Part shown: positions 24,443 to 35,828 of the stretch, in pieces
Numbering within the stretch: position 1 is the stretch's first letter
Layout: the number at the start of each line of letters is the position of its first letter
NCBI RefSeq assembly: GCF_000341285.1
Contig: NW_005178469.1
Span: 62,001 to 126,000, forward strand
Length of the DNA stretch: 64,000 nucleotides
Source of the DNA: Galdieria sulphuraria
Taxonomy: Eukaryota > Rhodophyta > Bangiophyceae > Galdieriales > Galdieriaceae
Direction of reading: 5' to 3'
Position numbers and translations under genes: made by a program
The notes under the pieces: model-generated
Databases searched by the model: none
What the model was told of the DNA's origin: nothing
What the model saw: the letters and a program-made list of their open reading frames with translations, nothing else

Positions 24443-24554
24443 AAGTGCTTTTTCCATAATACACTAAAGACTCCTTAAAAGACATTCTCTTAAATCCATT
24501 TTTGGTAATAGGATTGGCGAAACAATGAGTTAAAAAAATGCTAGGAACAAATAG

Positions 24555-24563
24555 TTTGGCGCC
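24555..24563. promoter_or_regulatory. TTTGGCGCC (E2F-like) element before the BORCS8-like gene
   Basis: The nonamer TTTGGCGCC is 29 bp upstream of the ATG at 24592. It fits the E2F/DP consensus TTTSSCGC and recurs at other promoters here (10201, 30423, 51722, 52907 partial, 53609). Regulatory role is inference. Confidence 0.4.
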
Positions 24564-24591
24564 TTGTTAGTTGAATACTTTGGTTCTTATT

Positions 24592-24900
24592 ATGAGTAAA
24601 GAAAAACTCCATATAGCTCGATTTGAGAAGCATACAACAGCACAAATACTTCATCTGTTAAAGGAACCTTCTATGGGTTTATACTACACAACAGAGCACT
24701 TGAGAAAGCGAGGAATTCCTCAGTTGATTTATCTACAAAACAAACTAGACGCAGTGGCGAGCCAAGAGGACGATCTTAAGATAGACTGTCAGTATGTACA
24801 GGAAGTATTAGAACTGTTTCCTAAAGCTGTAGGAAAGTTGGATTCGAGTATACGAAAGCTGGAGGGTATACTTGAGCAGTCTAAGCAATTGAACAAGTGA
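24592..24900 (+). CDS. BORCS8/MEF2BNB-like subunit
   Basis: Intronless, 102 aa, fully helical. The block LLKEPSMGLYYTTEHLRKRGIPQL aligns with the LANEPSVALYRLQEHVRRSLPEL core of BORCS8, and spacing to the following helices agrees. BORC recruits the GTPase ARL8 to lysosomes in animals; BORC/BLOC-like subunits also occur outside animals. No other BORC gene is in the window. The start is ATG 24592; upstream in frame only non-ATG codons occur. A TTTGGCGCC element lies 29 bp before the ATG. The match is by remembered pattern. Confidence 0.6.
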   Translation: MSKEKLHIARFEKHTTAQILHLLKEPSMGLYYTTEHLRKRGIPQLIYLQNKLDAVASQEDDLKIDCQYVQEVLELFPKAVGKLDSSIRKLEGILEQSKQLNK

Positions 24901-25221
24901 TGCAAAAGTTTTTATAAGACCTTTATAAAGAAACAAGCTTTTCGTTCTCAATAGACGCAGCCTTTTGAGATAGTCCAGGTTGGACAGTACATATATTGTT
25001 TGGGCAGCACGAGTTGAAAAAATTTACTATGGGTCAGTAGCAATCTCTTGCAATTGTAATGCAGTCCGCTGAGAGTGTCAATTCAGCTCAGAGGAGCTAG
25101 TGCACAAACCTGAAAGTTAGGAAAGCTCTAAAGTCTTTTCGTGGAATAATGCCAAGCAATGGGCATTTTTTGAGTGGTTCCCTGCAAGGAAAGGAAGCCA
25201 GATTAGATTGCAGTTCTTGCG
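24901..25221. other. Intergenic spacer, 321 bp
   Basis: Spacer between the BORCS8-like gene and GlyRS. I see no open frame with coding character, no tRNA fold and no clear repeat; a short inverted repeat AGCTC...GAGCT sits near 25087-25100. Probably promoter and 5' UTR of GlyRS. Confidence 0.5.
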
Positions 25222-28200
25222 ATGCAATGCAGTTTTGTTAATGGCGAAATATGTAGACACTGCAGGAGGAAGATCCCCCTGAAAAAACATGCTCAAATAC
25301 ATGTGGATAACCGAAGATGGTCTCGCCGATTGTCTGCTCCAATATTTGTCAAAGTTTGCAGAGAACCTTGTGTCACTTCCCAAAACTCTTCAGTCCAGGA
25401 TGATGATCGCAAGGACACGAAAAGGTATTGCAATTCAATCACTTTTCAGGATGCTATCTTGAAGTTAAAGGAATATTGGGCTTCAAGGGGTTGTCTAGTC
25501 TGGATCCCACATAATACTGGTATGACGCAAGTCCACCCTAAGTTATTCTAAAGAGACTGAGTATCGGATAGAAGTGGGAGCTGGTACAATGAATCCTGCG
25601 ACTTTCCTTCGTGTACTTGGTCCGGAGCCTTGGAGAGTTGTCTATGAAGAGCCTTCTATCCGTCCTGATGACTCTCGTTATGGTGATAACCCGAACCGTG
25701 TACAGAGGCATACACAGTTTCAAGTTATCTTGAAACCAGCACCTGAAAACTCACAAGAACTTTTTTTAAATTCTTTGCGTGCTTTAGGAGTTGACGTTGA
25801 ATCTCATGATATTCGTTTTGTCGAAGATAATTGGGAGTCTCCCGCTTTGGGTGCATGGGGTCTTGGTTGGGAAGTTTGGCTGGACGGACTAGAGATTACA
25901 CAGTTTACATATTTTCAACAAGCTGGTGGCTTTAGTTTGGATCCTGTTTCATTGGAAATTACGTATGGTTTAGAGCGAATTATAATGAGTCTTCAAGGTG
26001 TATCCCATTTTAAGGAAATCCAATACAACAACTTGTTTTCCTATGGTGACCTATTTTTGCAAAATGAGTACGAAATGAGTCGATTTTACTTGGATGAAGC
26101 GGATATATCCAGACACAAAACGTTGTTACAACTATATGAGGAGGAATGTCGATTTTTATTGAGAAAACAACTGCCCATTGCTGCCTATGAATTTGTTTTG
26201 AAATCAAGTCATACATTCAATATATTAGATGCTCGAGGAGCTGTTGGAGTAACAGAACGTGCAAAAATGTTTCAAGGGATTAGAAGTTTGGCATGTGATG
26301 TTGCTTCGGCCTGGCTAAAAACGAGAGAATCGCTTCATTTTCCTCTTCTTGAACAAAAGAACAATTTGGAAAATGGACAGAATAACACCATAGAGAGCTT
26401 TGAGAATATTATTGTGAATCGTCGTACATCCACGATGAGACTCATTGATAAGGAATATGACTTCTTTGTTCTTGAAATAGGAACTGAGGAACTTCCAAAG
26501 GATGCGATTCATCTTGCCAAAGTTCAGTGTGAAACGGCATTTTCAAAACTTCTTGACTCTAACAGACTAGACTGGCGAGGAAATATATTGTGTGGAGTAA
26601 CTCCAAGACGCATTGTATTGATGATACCAGAACTAGCAACTTGGCAAAGTCCACAAACTAAAAAATTAAGAGGTCCTCCTGCTAAGATTGCCTACAAAGA
26701 ATCAGGAGAGGCTACAGAGGCATTACTAGGTTTTTGTAGAACTCAAGGAGTCTCTGTTTCTTCGGTAACCGTGGAACATGACAAAAATTCAGATTATGTG
26801 TTTGCAACCAAATACGAGAGTGGTTCCTCAACTATTGAAGTCATGACAGAGATGTTGCCTCCATTTCTGCATTCCCTTACATTTGCAAGGTAATTGTTGT
26901 CTTTGTCTCCTTTATATATCTAAAAAATATTATTTCTTCTTAGAACAATGAAATGGAATGATACTCTAGTTAATTTTCCTCGTCCTATACGATGGTTGTT
27001 TGCAATGTTGGGAGAAGAGACTATTCGCTTCCATTATGCAGGATTGGAGGCAACCAATTGTACTTTTGGTTTGCGTATCCAAAGCAAATCACCGCCTATT
27101 ATTTTGAAAGATGCCAAAAATTATCTATCCAGTTTGGAAAATCAAGGAATTATGCTTGATACAAGGCAAAGACGAACTTTTATATGGGAACAAGCATCGG
27201 CCATTGCAACGGATTTAAATGGAAAGTTATACCCAAGCGACAAAGGTCAAGAAGGTGATGATTGCCTCCTTCAAGAAGTCAGTTGTTTAGTCGAGAGTCC
27301 TGTAGTTTCTTACGGTCAGTTTGATAAAGTTTTTCTTAGTCTACCAAGAGAAGTGTTGATTACAGTTATGAGAAGGCATCAACGTTATTTCCCCGTGCAG
27401 TCAGTCGAAAATGATGAGTTGCTTCCTTTTTTTATTTTTGTTACTCAGTTGAGAAAAGACATGGAATTGGTCAGAAAAGGAAACGAATCAGTATTAAGAG
27501 CTCGATATACCGATGCAGAATTTTTTTATAGACATGATTTGATGCAGTCTTTTGATAGTTTTCGACAAAAGCTTCAAGGTTTGACCTTTCAAGAAAGTTT
27601 AGGAAGTATGCTGGATAAAAACATTCGATTGGAACGTATGGTAAGCATGCTAACAGACAGAAGATTCGGAATTCTTGAAATAACACCACATTTGTCTCTT
27701 AGGTTTCCACATTGCATGATCAGTTGCAACTCACCCCAGAGGAATCTCGAGACTTGAGAACTGCAGCCCAACTATGCAAGGTAGACTTGGCTAGTAGTAT
27801 GGTAATTGAGTTTACGTCATTAGCTGGAGTGATGGGAAAATATTATGCATTGGAAAACAATTATTCAATTGCTACAGCTATTGCCATTGAAGAGCATCAC
27901 TTACCTCGTTACTATGGAGACAAGTTACCGTCGTCCAGGGTTGGAGCTCTTTTAGGAATCATCGACCGTGTAGACTCATTAGTTGGTCTCTTTGCAGCTG
28001 GATGCCTTCCAAGAGCCAGTGCAGACCCTTTTGGACTTCGAAGAACGGCATTGGGACTTGTTCAAGTGTGTGTTTTACATGAGATGGATGTGAACTTGCG
28101 TCACTACTTTGAAATTGCAGCCAAGTTACAACCCATTGCTGTTCCTTGTCAAGTAATTGATCAAGCCTTGAGTTTTGTCATGAAAAGATTGGAGACTTGG

Positions 28201-28704
28201 TTGACAGAAGATGAAGCAACATGGGATATTGCAAATCATGAAGCTGATGTCATTCAAGCAGTACTGGCAGAACAATCCAGTGGCAATCCATTTCAAATAG
28301 TCAATATTTTGAAACTTTTCATGAAAGAACGAGAAAAACCTTACTTTGGAAATGCTATTCAGGCCTATGCTAGACCTGCCAAGCTTTTACTTTCTGTTGT
28401 TACTAAAGACTGGTCTGAAATACCGGAGATACCTGATCCAACATTGTTTGAAACTGAGGATGAGAATGGTCTTTATTATATCATTTCCAAAGATTATGAA
28501 GCAATGAATCACTATGCGAATAACAACTTGTCCCAAATTTTGGAAACTCTGGCGAGATGGAAACCTTTTATCGATACATTTTTTGAAAATGTATTTGTCA
28601 TGTCTTCAGATTATCGAATTCGTTACAATCGAATAGCACTGTGTCGCATGATAACAAAAATTACGACAGGAATCATCGACCTCACCAAACTGCGTGCTTT
28701 CTAA
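25222..28704 (+). CDS. Fused alpha-beta glycyl-tRNA synthetase of bacterial type (organellar)
   Basis: Charges tRNA-Gly in plastid and probably mitochondrion, like plant EDD1. Exons 25222..25519, 25572..26889, 26944..27640 and 27703..28704 (introns 52, 54 and 62 bp), 1104 aa. Residues 1 to about 70 are a basic leader without bacterial counterpart. The GlyQ-like alpha part runs from FQDAILKLKEYWASRGC through VGAGTMNPATFLRVLGPEPW, GENWES-type FVEDNWESPALGAWGLGWE and ARGAVGVTERA. The GlyS-like beta part starts at FFVLEIGTEELP and includes MKWNDT, RPIRWLFAM, an HD-type SLAGVMGKYYA and DRVDSLVGLFA. The alpha-beta fusion in one polypeptide is the chloroplast-lineage arrangement. Intron 1 splits VGAGT exactly after T-E, which fixes its ends. 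Confidence 0.94.
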
Positions 28705-28747
28705 GACACTTTCAAGCTCTCTGTAAGATTCAGTAATCTTGGCAAGT

Positions 28748-30019
28748 CTAATCCGTTGCAACTTTCTCAGTGTCATGTAAAGAGGATGAGTTTTTGAGGT
28801 TTGTGCCTATTTCATTGAGAGCATGTCGAATATTTGACAAACTGGACAAATCGTTATGAATAGACTCAAGTATTTCATTGTGGTGCTGTTCATTGAAAAG
28901 TTCCTTCAGAGTATGTTCAATTTTCTCAAAACCGTTGCGTATTTCAAGAGTTACTTCTCTTGTCATCTGTTCCAATTTGTTAACGACCATTTGGGAAGCA
29001 CCAAGCCCATCTTCGGCAACTTTTCTACTAGAAACTGTACCACCAGTCAGTATGGGGGTCGAAAGTTTCTTTGGAGTTTCTTCCACCTTTCGTCTTTTGG
29101 TTGTCTTGCTTTCTGCACTATAACCGATATTGTTACTATTGTTATGGAAGCGAGGAGTCGAGCCATGAGTTTTTGTACGCGATCGCTTCTCTGCACTTCT
29201 TTCCACAGTTGCATACTTCCATTTGACTTCCGAAAGATCCACCCATTCGGAAGAGTGATCTGCTTCATAATAGATATTGTGCATCTTGTCTTCTTCTGAA
29301 TAATCAACAACCTTTCCTGTATACCATTGGTCATCTGGAGGCCAATACAATTCTATATAGGTGTCCTTTGGTAGTTTAGCAAACGCTGCCTTGCCTGAAC
29401 GTAACGGTGCTGCCTGCGAATCTTGTTCCTTCACGGATGCAACTTCCTTTTCGGGTTTCTCCAAATATTGTTCTAAATATAACAAGTCCGATTTCCTGGC
29501 TTCGACGGCCTCTTCTGCTGCCTCCATCAACAACTGAGCATGTTGTACTATCCAATCACTTTCGGGGTCAGTATTAAAGGCTCTTGTGTTTTCCAACAAC
29601 AAACGCATATCGTCCAAATACTCTGTATGCGTGAAATATTTGCCACCCTTACATTTATCCCTTATTTGGTTCAAGAAGATTGGATTTTTCACCACCTCAT
29701 AGTAACTTTTTACTTTAACCGGCACTGTAAAGTCCAAAGCTAACCCCTTTGGCTTGGCCAAGGAAAGCGCAGAAGGCGGTATGACGTCACCAGCCTTATA
29801 ACGAGCTATTTGTATCGGAGGTTCTATATTGATTGCAAAACCTTTTTGGTCTCTAACGAATTGTTCGCACTCCAACAACAGTTGGTTGAATCGTTTCCTA
29901 GCTTCTTGGGGGGTCCATTCATCCGTTTCAGAGTCGTCAAGTTCTCTCAACTCTTTTAATATTTGTGCTTTTTCTTGTTCCAACTGTTCTAACTCTGCGT
30001 CAACCATTTCTGATTCCAT
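28748..30019 (-). CDS. Bromodomain plus Tudor-like chromatin protein
   Basis: Intronless, 423 aa. An acidic coiled-coil start (residues 1-45) is followed by a bromodomain (about 90-185) with VPVKVKSYYEVVKNPIFLNQI, a GKYFTHTEYLDDMRLLLENTRAFN helix pair and the acetyl-lysine Asn in that segment. Next comes a Tudor/Agenet-like barrel (about 225-270: YIELYWPPDDQWYTGKVVDY, EWVDLSEVKW) and a basic patch ETPKK/RRKVEE that may be a nuclear signal. The C-terminus is a long helix. Likely a reader of acetylated and methylated histone tails; I cannot place it in a named family. The GlyRS gene converges on it with 43 bp between stops. Confidence 0.8.
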   Translation of the reverse strand: MESEMVDAELEQLEQEKAQILKELRELDDSETDEWTPQEARKRFNQLLLECEQFVRDQKGFAINIEPPIQIARYKAGDVIPPSALSLAKPKGLALDFTVPVKVKSYYEVVKNPIFLNQIRDKCKGGKYFTHTEYLDDMRLLLENTRAFNTDPESDWIVQHAQLLMEAAEEAVEARKSDLLYLEQYLEKPEKEVASVKEQDSQAAPLRSGKAAFAKLPKDTYIELYWPPDDQWYTGKVVDYSEEDKMHNIYYEADHSSEWVDLSEVKWKYATVERSAEKRSRTKTHGSTPRFHNNSNNIGYSAESKTTKRRKVEETPKKLSTPILTGGTVSSRKVAEDGLGASQMVVNKLEQMTREVTLEIRNGFEKIEHTLKELFNEQHHNEILESIHNDLSSLSNIRHALNEIGTNLKNSSSLHDTEKVATD

Positions 30020-30493
30020 ACGAAAAACGACGAAAAGAAAAACCCTACAATATCTAACTCTCTCACTTCAACAGGCGGGTCGAATCTAAGATAGGATGGA
30101 CGATAATGATAATAATACTTATGGGAAATGCCCAAGTGTCATGGGAGGAGAAGCTTGGCTAAGCTGTCTCTCTCTCTATGTGCTGCCTGAATAATATGCC
30201 AACTATAGGGAGAGCCATCTATCTTTATTCAGATTACTTTATAATTATGGTTCATTCTAAACAACTTGGAACAGCATATGAGAGAAAGGATCTTCCCTCC
30301 AGTGCATTCGTCTTTTTGATTCTAGTTTAGACGCCTACTTTCCATTAGAGAAAATTATTCCATAGCTATTAAACTTCTTTATCGAGCCATGTAGTGTTGC
30401 AAGTCCAACGGCAGCTCAAGTCTTTGGCGCCAAATAATGCAATTAATCTTATCGTTGATTGTTTTGTGGGGGAGTGGAGGAGGAAAAAGTGAC
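30020..30493. other. Intergenic spacer, 474 bp, with divergent promoters
   Basis: Region between the bromodomain gene (-) and the Tctex1 gene (+). Its notable element is the perfect palindrome TTTGGCGCCAAA at 30423-30434. No tRNA, repeat or convincing coding frame otherwise. An in-frame ATG at 30437 could add 19 hydrophobic residues to the Tctex1 protein. Confidence 0.5.
30423..30434. promoter_or_regulatory. Perfect palindrome TTTGGCGCCAAA (E2F-like)
   Basis: A 12-bp perfect palindrome, 59 bp upstream of the chosen ATG of the Tctex1 gene. Both half sites match the E2F/DP consensus. It is the most complete copy of the element seen in this window. Confidence 0.45.
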
Positions 30494-31083
30494 ATGGCTA
30501 CTTCGGTATGTTGCATAACCAACTTTGTGAAGTATACTCAACCTAGAGGTACAGGAAATAAACAACCATCATCAGGAGGAACAACCGTTCAAGGTACATT
30601 TTTTCTTCTCACCTTGGTGAACAAGTATTTGACCAACACTCGTAGGAGCCGTCCTCGAGGGAAAGCAACGATAAATTTGACCAAGCATATGCCGAAAGTG
30701 TTGCCAAGGAAATCATAGAAAGCACAGTTGGAGAGGAAAAATATGAACACACCAAAACTGTGGAATGGACGAATCAAATGTGCGAAAAAATATTGGCCAA
30801 GTTGTTGGAACTACAAAAGCCCTTCAAATACATAGGTGGGTAATATAAATGACATACAAAGCTTTATGTAGACTGATAGTGTCAAGTATCTTGTTCTTTG
30901 TTGCAAAAGAAAGGCGCTGGATTCCATACTGCAACGACATGTTACTGGGATGCCGATTGTGATCAGTGTTGCACCATAAAGTAAGCAACAGTAACCTAAA
31001 CCAATCCATACTGACTTCAAATCAGACACGAAACCAAACACCTTCATGTGATATGCACGATTTATGCCGTATCGATTCATTAG
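30494..31083 (+). CDS. DYNLT1: Tctex1-type dynein light chain (DYNLT)
   Basis: Five short exons: 30494..30505, 30549..30593, 30646..30835, 30887..30980 and 31026..31083, with introns of 43, 52, 51 and 45 bp, giving 132 aa. The core aligns with human DYNLT1 almost without gaps: AESVAKEIIESTVGEEKY, EWTNQMCEKILAKL, QKPFKYIVSCSLLQKKGAGF, HTATTCYWDADCDQCC and a final HVICTIYAVSI strand. Intron 3 splits the valine of KYIVSC and phases agree throughout. In other eukaryotes this protein is a dimeric light chain of cytoplasmic or ciliary dynein and also binds non-dynein cargo. The first exon has only four codons; an upstream in-frame ATG at 30437 is possible but not typical. Confidence 0.88.
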
Positions 31084-31232
31084 GATCATTCGAGGCTCTA
31101 TATTTGATAAATACAGATATTGTTCCAAAACGCAGATTTTGCAACCCGAAATAAATCTACATTTGCAAGACTGAACGGAATAGTGCAGTCTTCTGACCAT
31201 TTAATTAGTGTTAAAGTTTTCCTCTTTATTCT

Positions 31233-31684
31233 ATCAGTACTATCCCAATAGGACTGTCTATGGTTTGAATCACTTGCACTCGAACCCTAGAATATCCTTG
31301 GTTCTCGAAGCAAAATGCTGCGTTTATGCCTGTCACAAGAACAAACTAAGACTTTATGTTCAGCAAAGACCAAGTTGTTTCAGTGCAACCGAAAGTGTTT
31401 GTCCCAAGTGAAATGAGTGTGTTACGAGAGAACTATGTTGGTTGGTTAAACTTTACTCGAAGATATTGGTCAGGGTCACAGTACCCTTGAAAGAGACCAA
31501 ACAAGTGAAAGGAGAAGAACAAAGTACCGATATTGCTCTCAGTATTCTTACATTCGACGACAGTGTTCCAATGCAGAAGAAAACCACTTCTTCCAAGTCT
31601 CTCAAAGAAAGTCTAGCTAGTTGTGCCTTTCAGAGGCTATTGTGGTACTTCACACAGCAAAAGTCTAAATCACAACATTGTTGA
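31233..31684 (+). CDS. Unresolved coding patch, 5' end not found
   Basis: Two open stretches in one frame join by a plausible 66-bp GT-AG intron: 31233..31407, then 31474..31684 ending at a TGA. A T-rich tract plus CAG at 31217-31232 looks like a splice acceptor, so at least one earlier exon is expected, but I could not find it or an ATG. The first part is cysteine-rich (AKCCVYACHKNKLRLY), the second is polar and Lys/Ser-rich. I recognise no family. It lies between Tctex1 and PEX5, both on the plus strand. The alternative is that only the second stretch is coding or that the whole region is untranslated. Confidence 0.3.
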
Positions 31685-31942
31685 CCAACACTGAAGGCTA
31701 CACTGTAGTTGTCATAACTGCAACGTTGCGTCTTGTGCGGTGAAAAGCAAAGACGTCACAATATTCCAAAAATACCGTGAGAGAACAAGTCCAATATTAG
31801 TTCATGTCTTACACTGATAAAACCAAATAACTATGTAATAAAAAACTATTCATTGTTTCAAACGCGGTTATCATTAACCACTTGTAACTGTTCCATGAAT
31901 AAAACATTTTCTTCAAGTGAGAAGAATTGGGTGACAAGTTCA

Positions 31943-34248
31943 ATGTCCGCCTGGAGAGACTTGGTAGGTGCAGGAGCTGCTTGTGCTCCAGACGACCAAC
32001 AAGGAGCAGCTTCTTCTTCAGCAGCCTCAAGAAACCCATTAGGTCGCTTGGCAGACTCTGTTTTGGGAGAATCTCGAGAAAGAAATACCTTCAGACAAAC
32101 ACCCGAACACTGGACTGGTCAGGAGGAAGCGTTGCTTTTTGGTGACTATCAACAAGCGCCACAACAAACTATACCCTATGGACAACCTCCAGTACCCCAT
32201 CCATATGCTTTACCAGCACAACCACCTCGACCGTTCAGTTATTCAGCGCCACTACCACCAGCAGGTTTTACGAACCAGAGTAGAGGCGGAGACTTTGTCA
32301 GTGATTTCTTACATGAACAGCAAAGTTCTGTATATAGTTCAGGACCCAACGTAATTTCTCAAGTTCCAGGTCCAAGGGGTTACAATTCTTCTTGGATACG
32401 ACCAAACTATGACAATGCCTCACTATTTAGCTGGATACCTGAGTACGATAGGCAAGTTGGAGGCTCGTCCCAAAGTGTTTTAGCTCCAAACAACAAAGTA
32501 CAACATTCCAATGAAGAGGAAGTTCTTGAAAGAGCCTTTTTGTCTTCGTCTCAACCTACATCGTCTCACTGGTCTTCAGTACAGTCTTTAGTAAAGGACT
32601 ATGCAGCTTCTACCCTTATGCACCAAGGTTTTCAACAAGATATGAGGAAAGCAGAAGGCAGCAGTGGCTTGGCGTCAGAATTGGATACGTTGCGAAAACG
32701 TTCCGAAGAAATGGCAAGATCTTATTTTCCAGGAGCAAGTGACTCGTTTATTCAGGAGCAAGTGAATGAATTTCTTCAGTCTTTACGTGAAAGCTCAGAT
32801 TGGGTATCATCTTATCATCAGGTAAGACTATGTTTGGTTGAAGTATGCAAGAAGTCCATTTTCATATTTTTAGGAACCGAACTTGGAACAAAGCACCAGT
32901 ACATGGCATGAAGAATTTTCCAAGTTGCATTTGGATGCTCAAGTAAGTGATGGATTTCAATATATACAGGAAGAAGGGGTTTCATTCTTTTTTGAGTAGA
33001 ACACGACTGAGGAATGGGCAAAGGAGTTGGTAAAGGAAGATCATACAACTTGGGCAGAGGAGTTCCAACAAGATTCCACTAGTCTTCCATGGCAAGATGA
33101 ATATCTCGAAAAGGAGAATTTCGAAGATACTTTCGAGGATGATTTGAGAGCTTATCTTGGCAAAGACCCCAATGAATTGGAATATGAATTTACTGAAGAG
33201 AATCCTTATCTGGGCAATCCCAATGCTATGGCAGAAGGTGAAAGATTATATGCGGAGGGGGATTTACGGAATGCGATGTTGGCATTCGAAGCAGCCGTTA
33301 GAACCGAGCCAAATAATGCTAAATGGTAAGTTGTCATGAGTATCGAATCCTTGTCAACACAAAAGATTGATGACTTCTAGTTGGTTTCTGTTGGGTCGGA
33401 CTCATACTGAAATGGACCAAGACAATCCAGCCATAATATGTTTACGAAGATCGATTGAAGTTGGAGGTGAAGTTGCGGATGCATTGTTAGAATTGGGTGT
33501 TTCATATACCAATGAACTTAATCACTCACAAGCTTTAGCATATTTGAAGAGGTGGTTAGAAACCCAGCCCAAATATCAGGCATTCTCTCGTCAACAACCT
33601 TCTGATGATGCGGTGACAGCGCATGCTTACTTAGTTGAACAGTTTAGAGCTGCTAGTGTTGCCTACCCACAAGACGTCAATCTGTATATTGTTTTAGGTG
33701 TACTGCACAATCTTTCGAGAGACTATGAATTGGCGGTGGAATCATTTGGAAAAGCAATTCAACTGCAACCAAATGATCATCGACTATGGAACAAGTTAGG
33801 TAAGACCCGTAAAACATTTTCAACCTTTTATATATCCTCAACATAATCTCCTGCTATTCTCTATTGGAGTTTAGGTGCCACCTTGGCGAATAGTTATCAA
33901 TCAAGAGAAGCATTGTCAGCTTATCGTAGAGCCGTCGACTTGAAGCCCAGCTATGTTCGTGCCTGGGTAAATGTGGGTACTTCTTATGCTAACCAGGGTA
34001 TCTATGAGCAGGCTTGTCGATATTATCTGAAAGCTTTGCAAATGAACCCCCGAATCAACCATGTTTGGAATTATCTAAGAACCAGCTTAATAGCAATGGG
34101 CAAAAATGACTTGCTAGTTTTAACTGATCAATATGATCCGCAAGTTTTGGTGCAAGCCATGGATGCCGATCTTTCAGCAGCGTGGCGGTCATCCACCAGC
34201 AAGGAGGGGAATATAACCAATCATGCAAATACTATGCCAGTAGCCTGA
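31943..34248 (+). CDS. PEX5: PEX5, peroxisomal PTS1 receptor
   Basis: Cytosolic receptor that carries SKL-type proteins into peroxisomes. Exons 31943..32821, 32874..32942, 33000..33325, 33381..33799 and 33875..34248 (introns 52-75 bp), 688 aa. The start at 31943 gives MSAWRDLVGAGAACAPD, the plant-like N-terminus with the conserved cysteine used for ubiquitin-dependent recycling. WxxxF motifs for PEX13/PEX14 are seen as WHEEF (near 32917) and WAEEF (near 33052). The C-terminal half is a TPR array (AMAEGERLYAEGDL, LLGRTHTEMDQDNPAI, LANSYQSREALSAYRRAVDLKP, SYANQGIYEQACRYY). The upstream in-frame ATG at 31895 would add 16 residues without family support. Confidence 0.95.
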
Positions 34249-34415
34249 AGGATAGATATTCAGTTATTCTTGTTTGGTATTGCATCTTTATTTCCCAGTG
34301 AGTATGAGATAGTGGTCATGAATAAAGTTTATAAGTTGGAAAATGAATTGCCCCTTGAAAAAGGCTTCCTGAAATTGAATTATTGGTGGAAAGTGCGACT
34401 ACCCCCAAAGAAAGG

Positions 34416-35828
34416 ATGAGCAAAGGTTCTAAAGTTTGTTATTTTATGGATACCGATATCGGAGGATATTATTATGGTCAGCATCACCCTATGAAACCTC
34501 ACAGACTTGCAATGACGCACAACTTGATGCTTGCATATGGTAAGTATTCCCGACCCGTGTCAAACAACAGTTCAACTTGTTTGTTAAGGACTTCACCAAC
34601 ATTTGGACGTCTATAGAGCAAGATTAGCAACAACAGAAGAGTTGACTACCTTTCACTCTTCGGAATATATCGATTTTCTGAGAAGAATCAACCCCGACAA
34701 CGCTCAAGAGTTTGTAAAACAACTCCAAAAGTTCAACGTTGGTCGGACTGGTGGAGATAACCCCATTTTTGATGGCCTGTATGACTATTGTTGTCTTTAT
34801 GCGAGCGGAAGTATCGATGGTGCCAAGAAACTACTGACAGGAAAGGCGCAAATTGCCATCAACTGGGCAGGAGGACTTCATCACGCAAAGAAAAGTGAGG
34901 CTTCAGGGTTCTGTTATGTGAATGATATTGTTTTAGCCATTTTAGAGTTTTTGAAGTATTGGCCTCGTGTTGTATATATTGATATAGATGTACATCACGG
35001 CGATGGAGTAGAGGAGGCATTTTATGTGACCGACAGAGTGATGACTGTCTCTTTTCACAAATACGGCGACAACTTCTTTCCCGGAACTGGTGACATATGG
35101 GATAAGGGTTCCGGAGCAGGAGAATATTATGCGGTAAATGTTCCTTTGAAAGATGGCATAGATGACGAAAGCTATTTTCAAATATTTAAACCAGTTGTGG
35201 AGAAAGTATTTGAAACATTTCAACCCAGCGCAGTAGTTTTACAATGTGGGACAGACTCGTTGGCTCGTGACCGACTAGGAGGCTTCAATCTGACTGTAAA
35301 AGGTCACGCTCGTTGCGTCCAGTTTGTAAAAAGTTTCGGAGTTCCAATGTTGGTGGTAGGAGGTGGAGGATATAACATTCGTAGTGTAGCACGATGTTGG
35401 TTACATGAGACAAGTGTTTTGTTGGATAGGGAAGTTGACGATAGAATACCATACAATGTAATATATCGATAACTGACTGTGGACGGATAACTGAGTATAT
35501 ATATATGTTTTAGGATTATTGGGAATACTTTGCACCCGAATATCGTATTCATCAGCCTCCTCTTGACTTGCCGAATAAGAATGATCCCGAGTATTTGGAC
35601 AAAGTTCGCTCCAAAGTTCTCGAAAACATACGCCATCTTGCGTGTGCTCCTAGTGTACAAATGCAAGAGATTCCACCCATGATGTACGATGTCGATGAAG
35701 AGGACGAAACAGATCCCGTGAGTGTTGTCTGGGTTTCTTCTTTTAAATATCTTTTTATCATTTTATCAATGAATAGGATGTTCGAGGAGGAAAAGGTGTC
35801 GAGTCGAGTGACAATTATTGGGTTTGAA
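34416..35828 (+). CDS. Class I histone deacetylase (RPD3/HDAC1 type)
   Basis: Zinc-dependent lysine deacetylase in nuclear corepressor complexes. Exons 34416..34539, 34589..35457, 35514..35717 and 35778..35828 (introns 49, 56 and 60 bp), 415 aa. Class I marks: [20 protein letters not shown] at the start, the active-site pair in [19 protein letters not shown] (near residue 135), zinc ligands in [14 protein letters not shown] (near 172), [13 protein letters not shown], and [14 protein letters not shown]. The C-terminal tail after the fold is short and acidic ([10 protein letters not shown]). All catalytic residues I can check are present, so the enzyme looks active. Confidence 0.95.

Noticed and set aside
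30811-31200. Minus-strand 129-codon frame across the Tctex1 gene
   Set aside because: It is antisense to conserved Tctex1 exons and introns and shows no domain.
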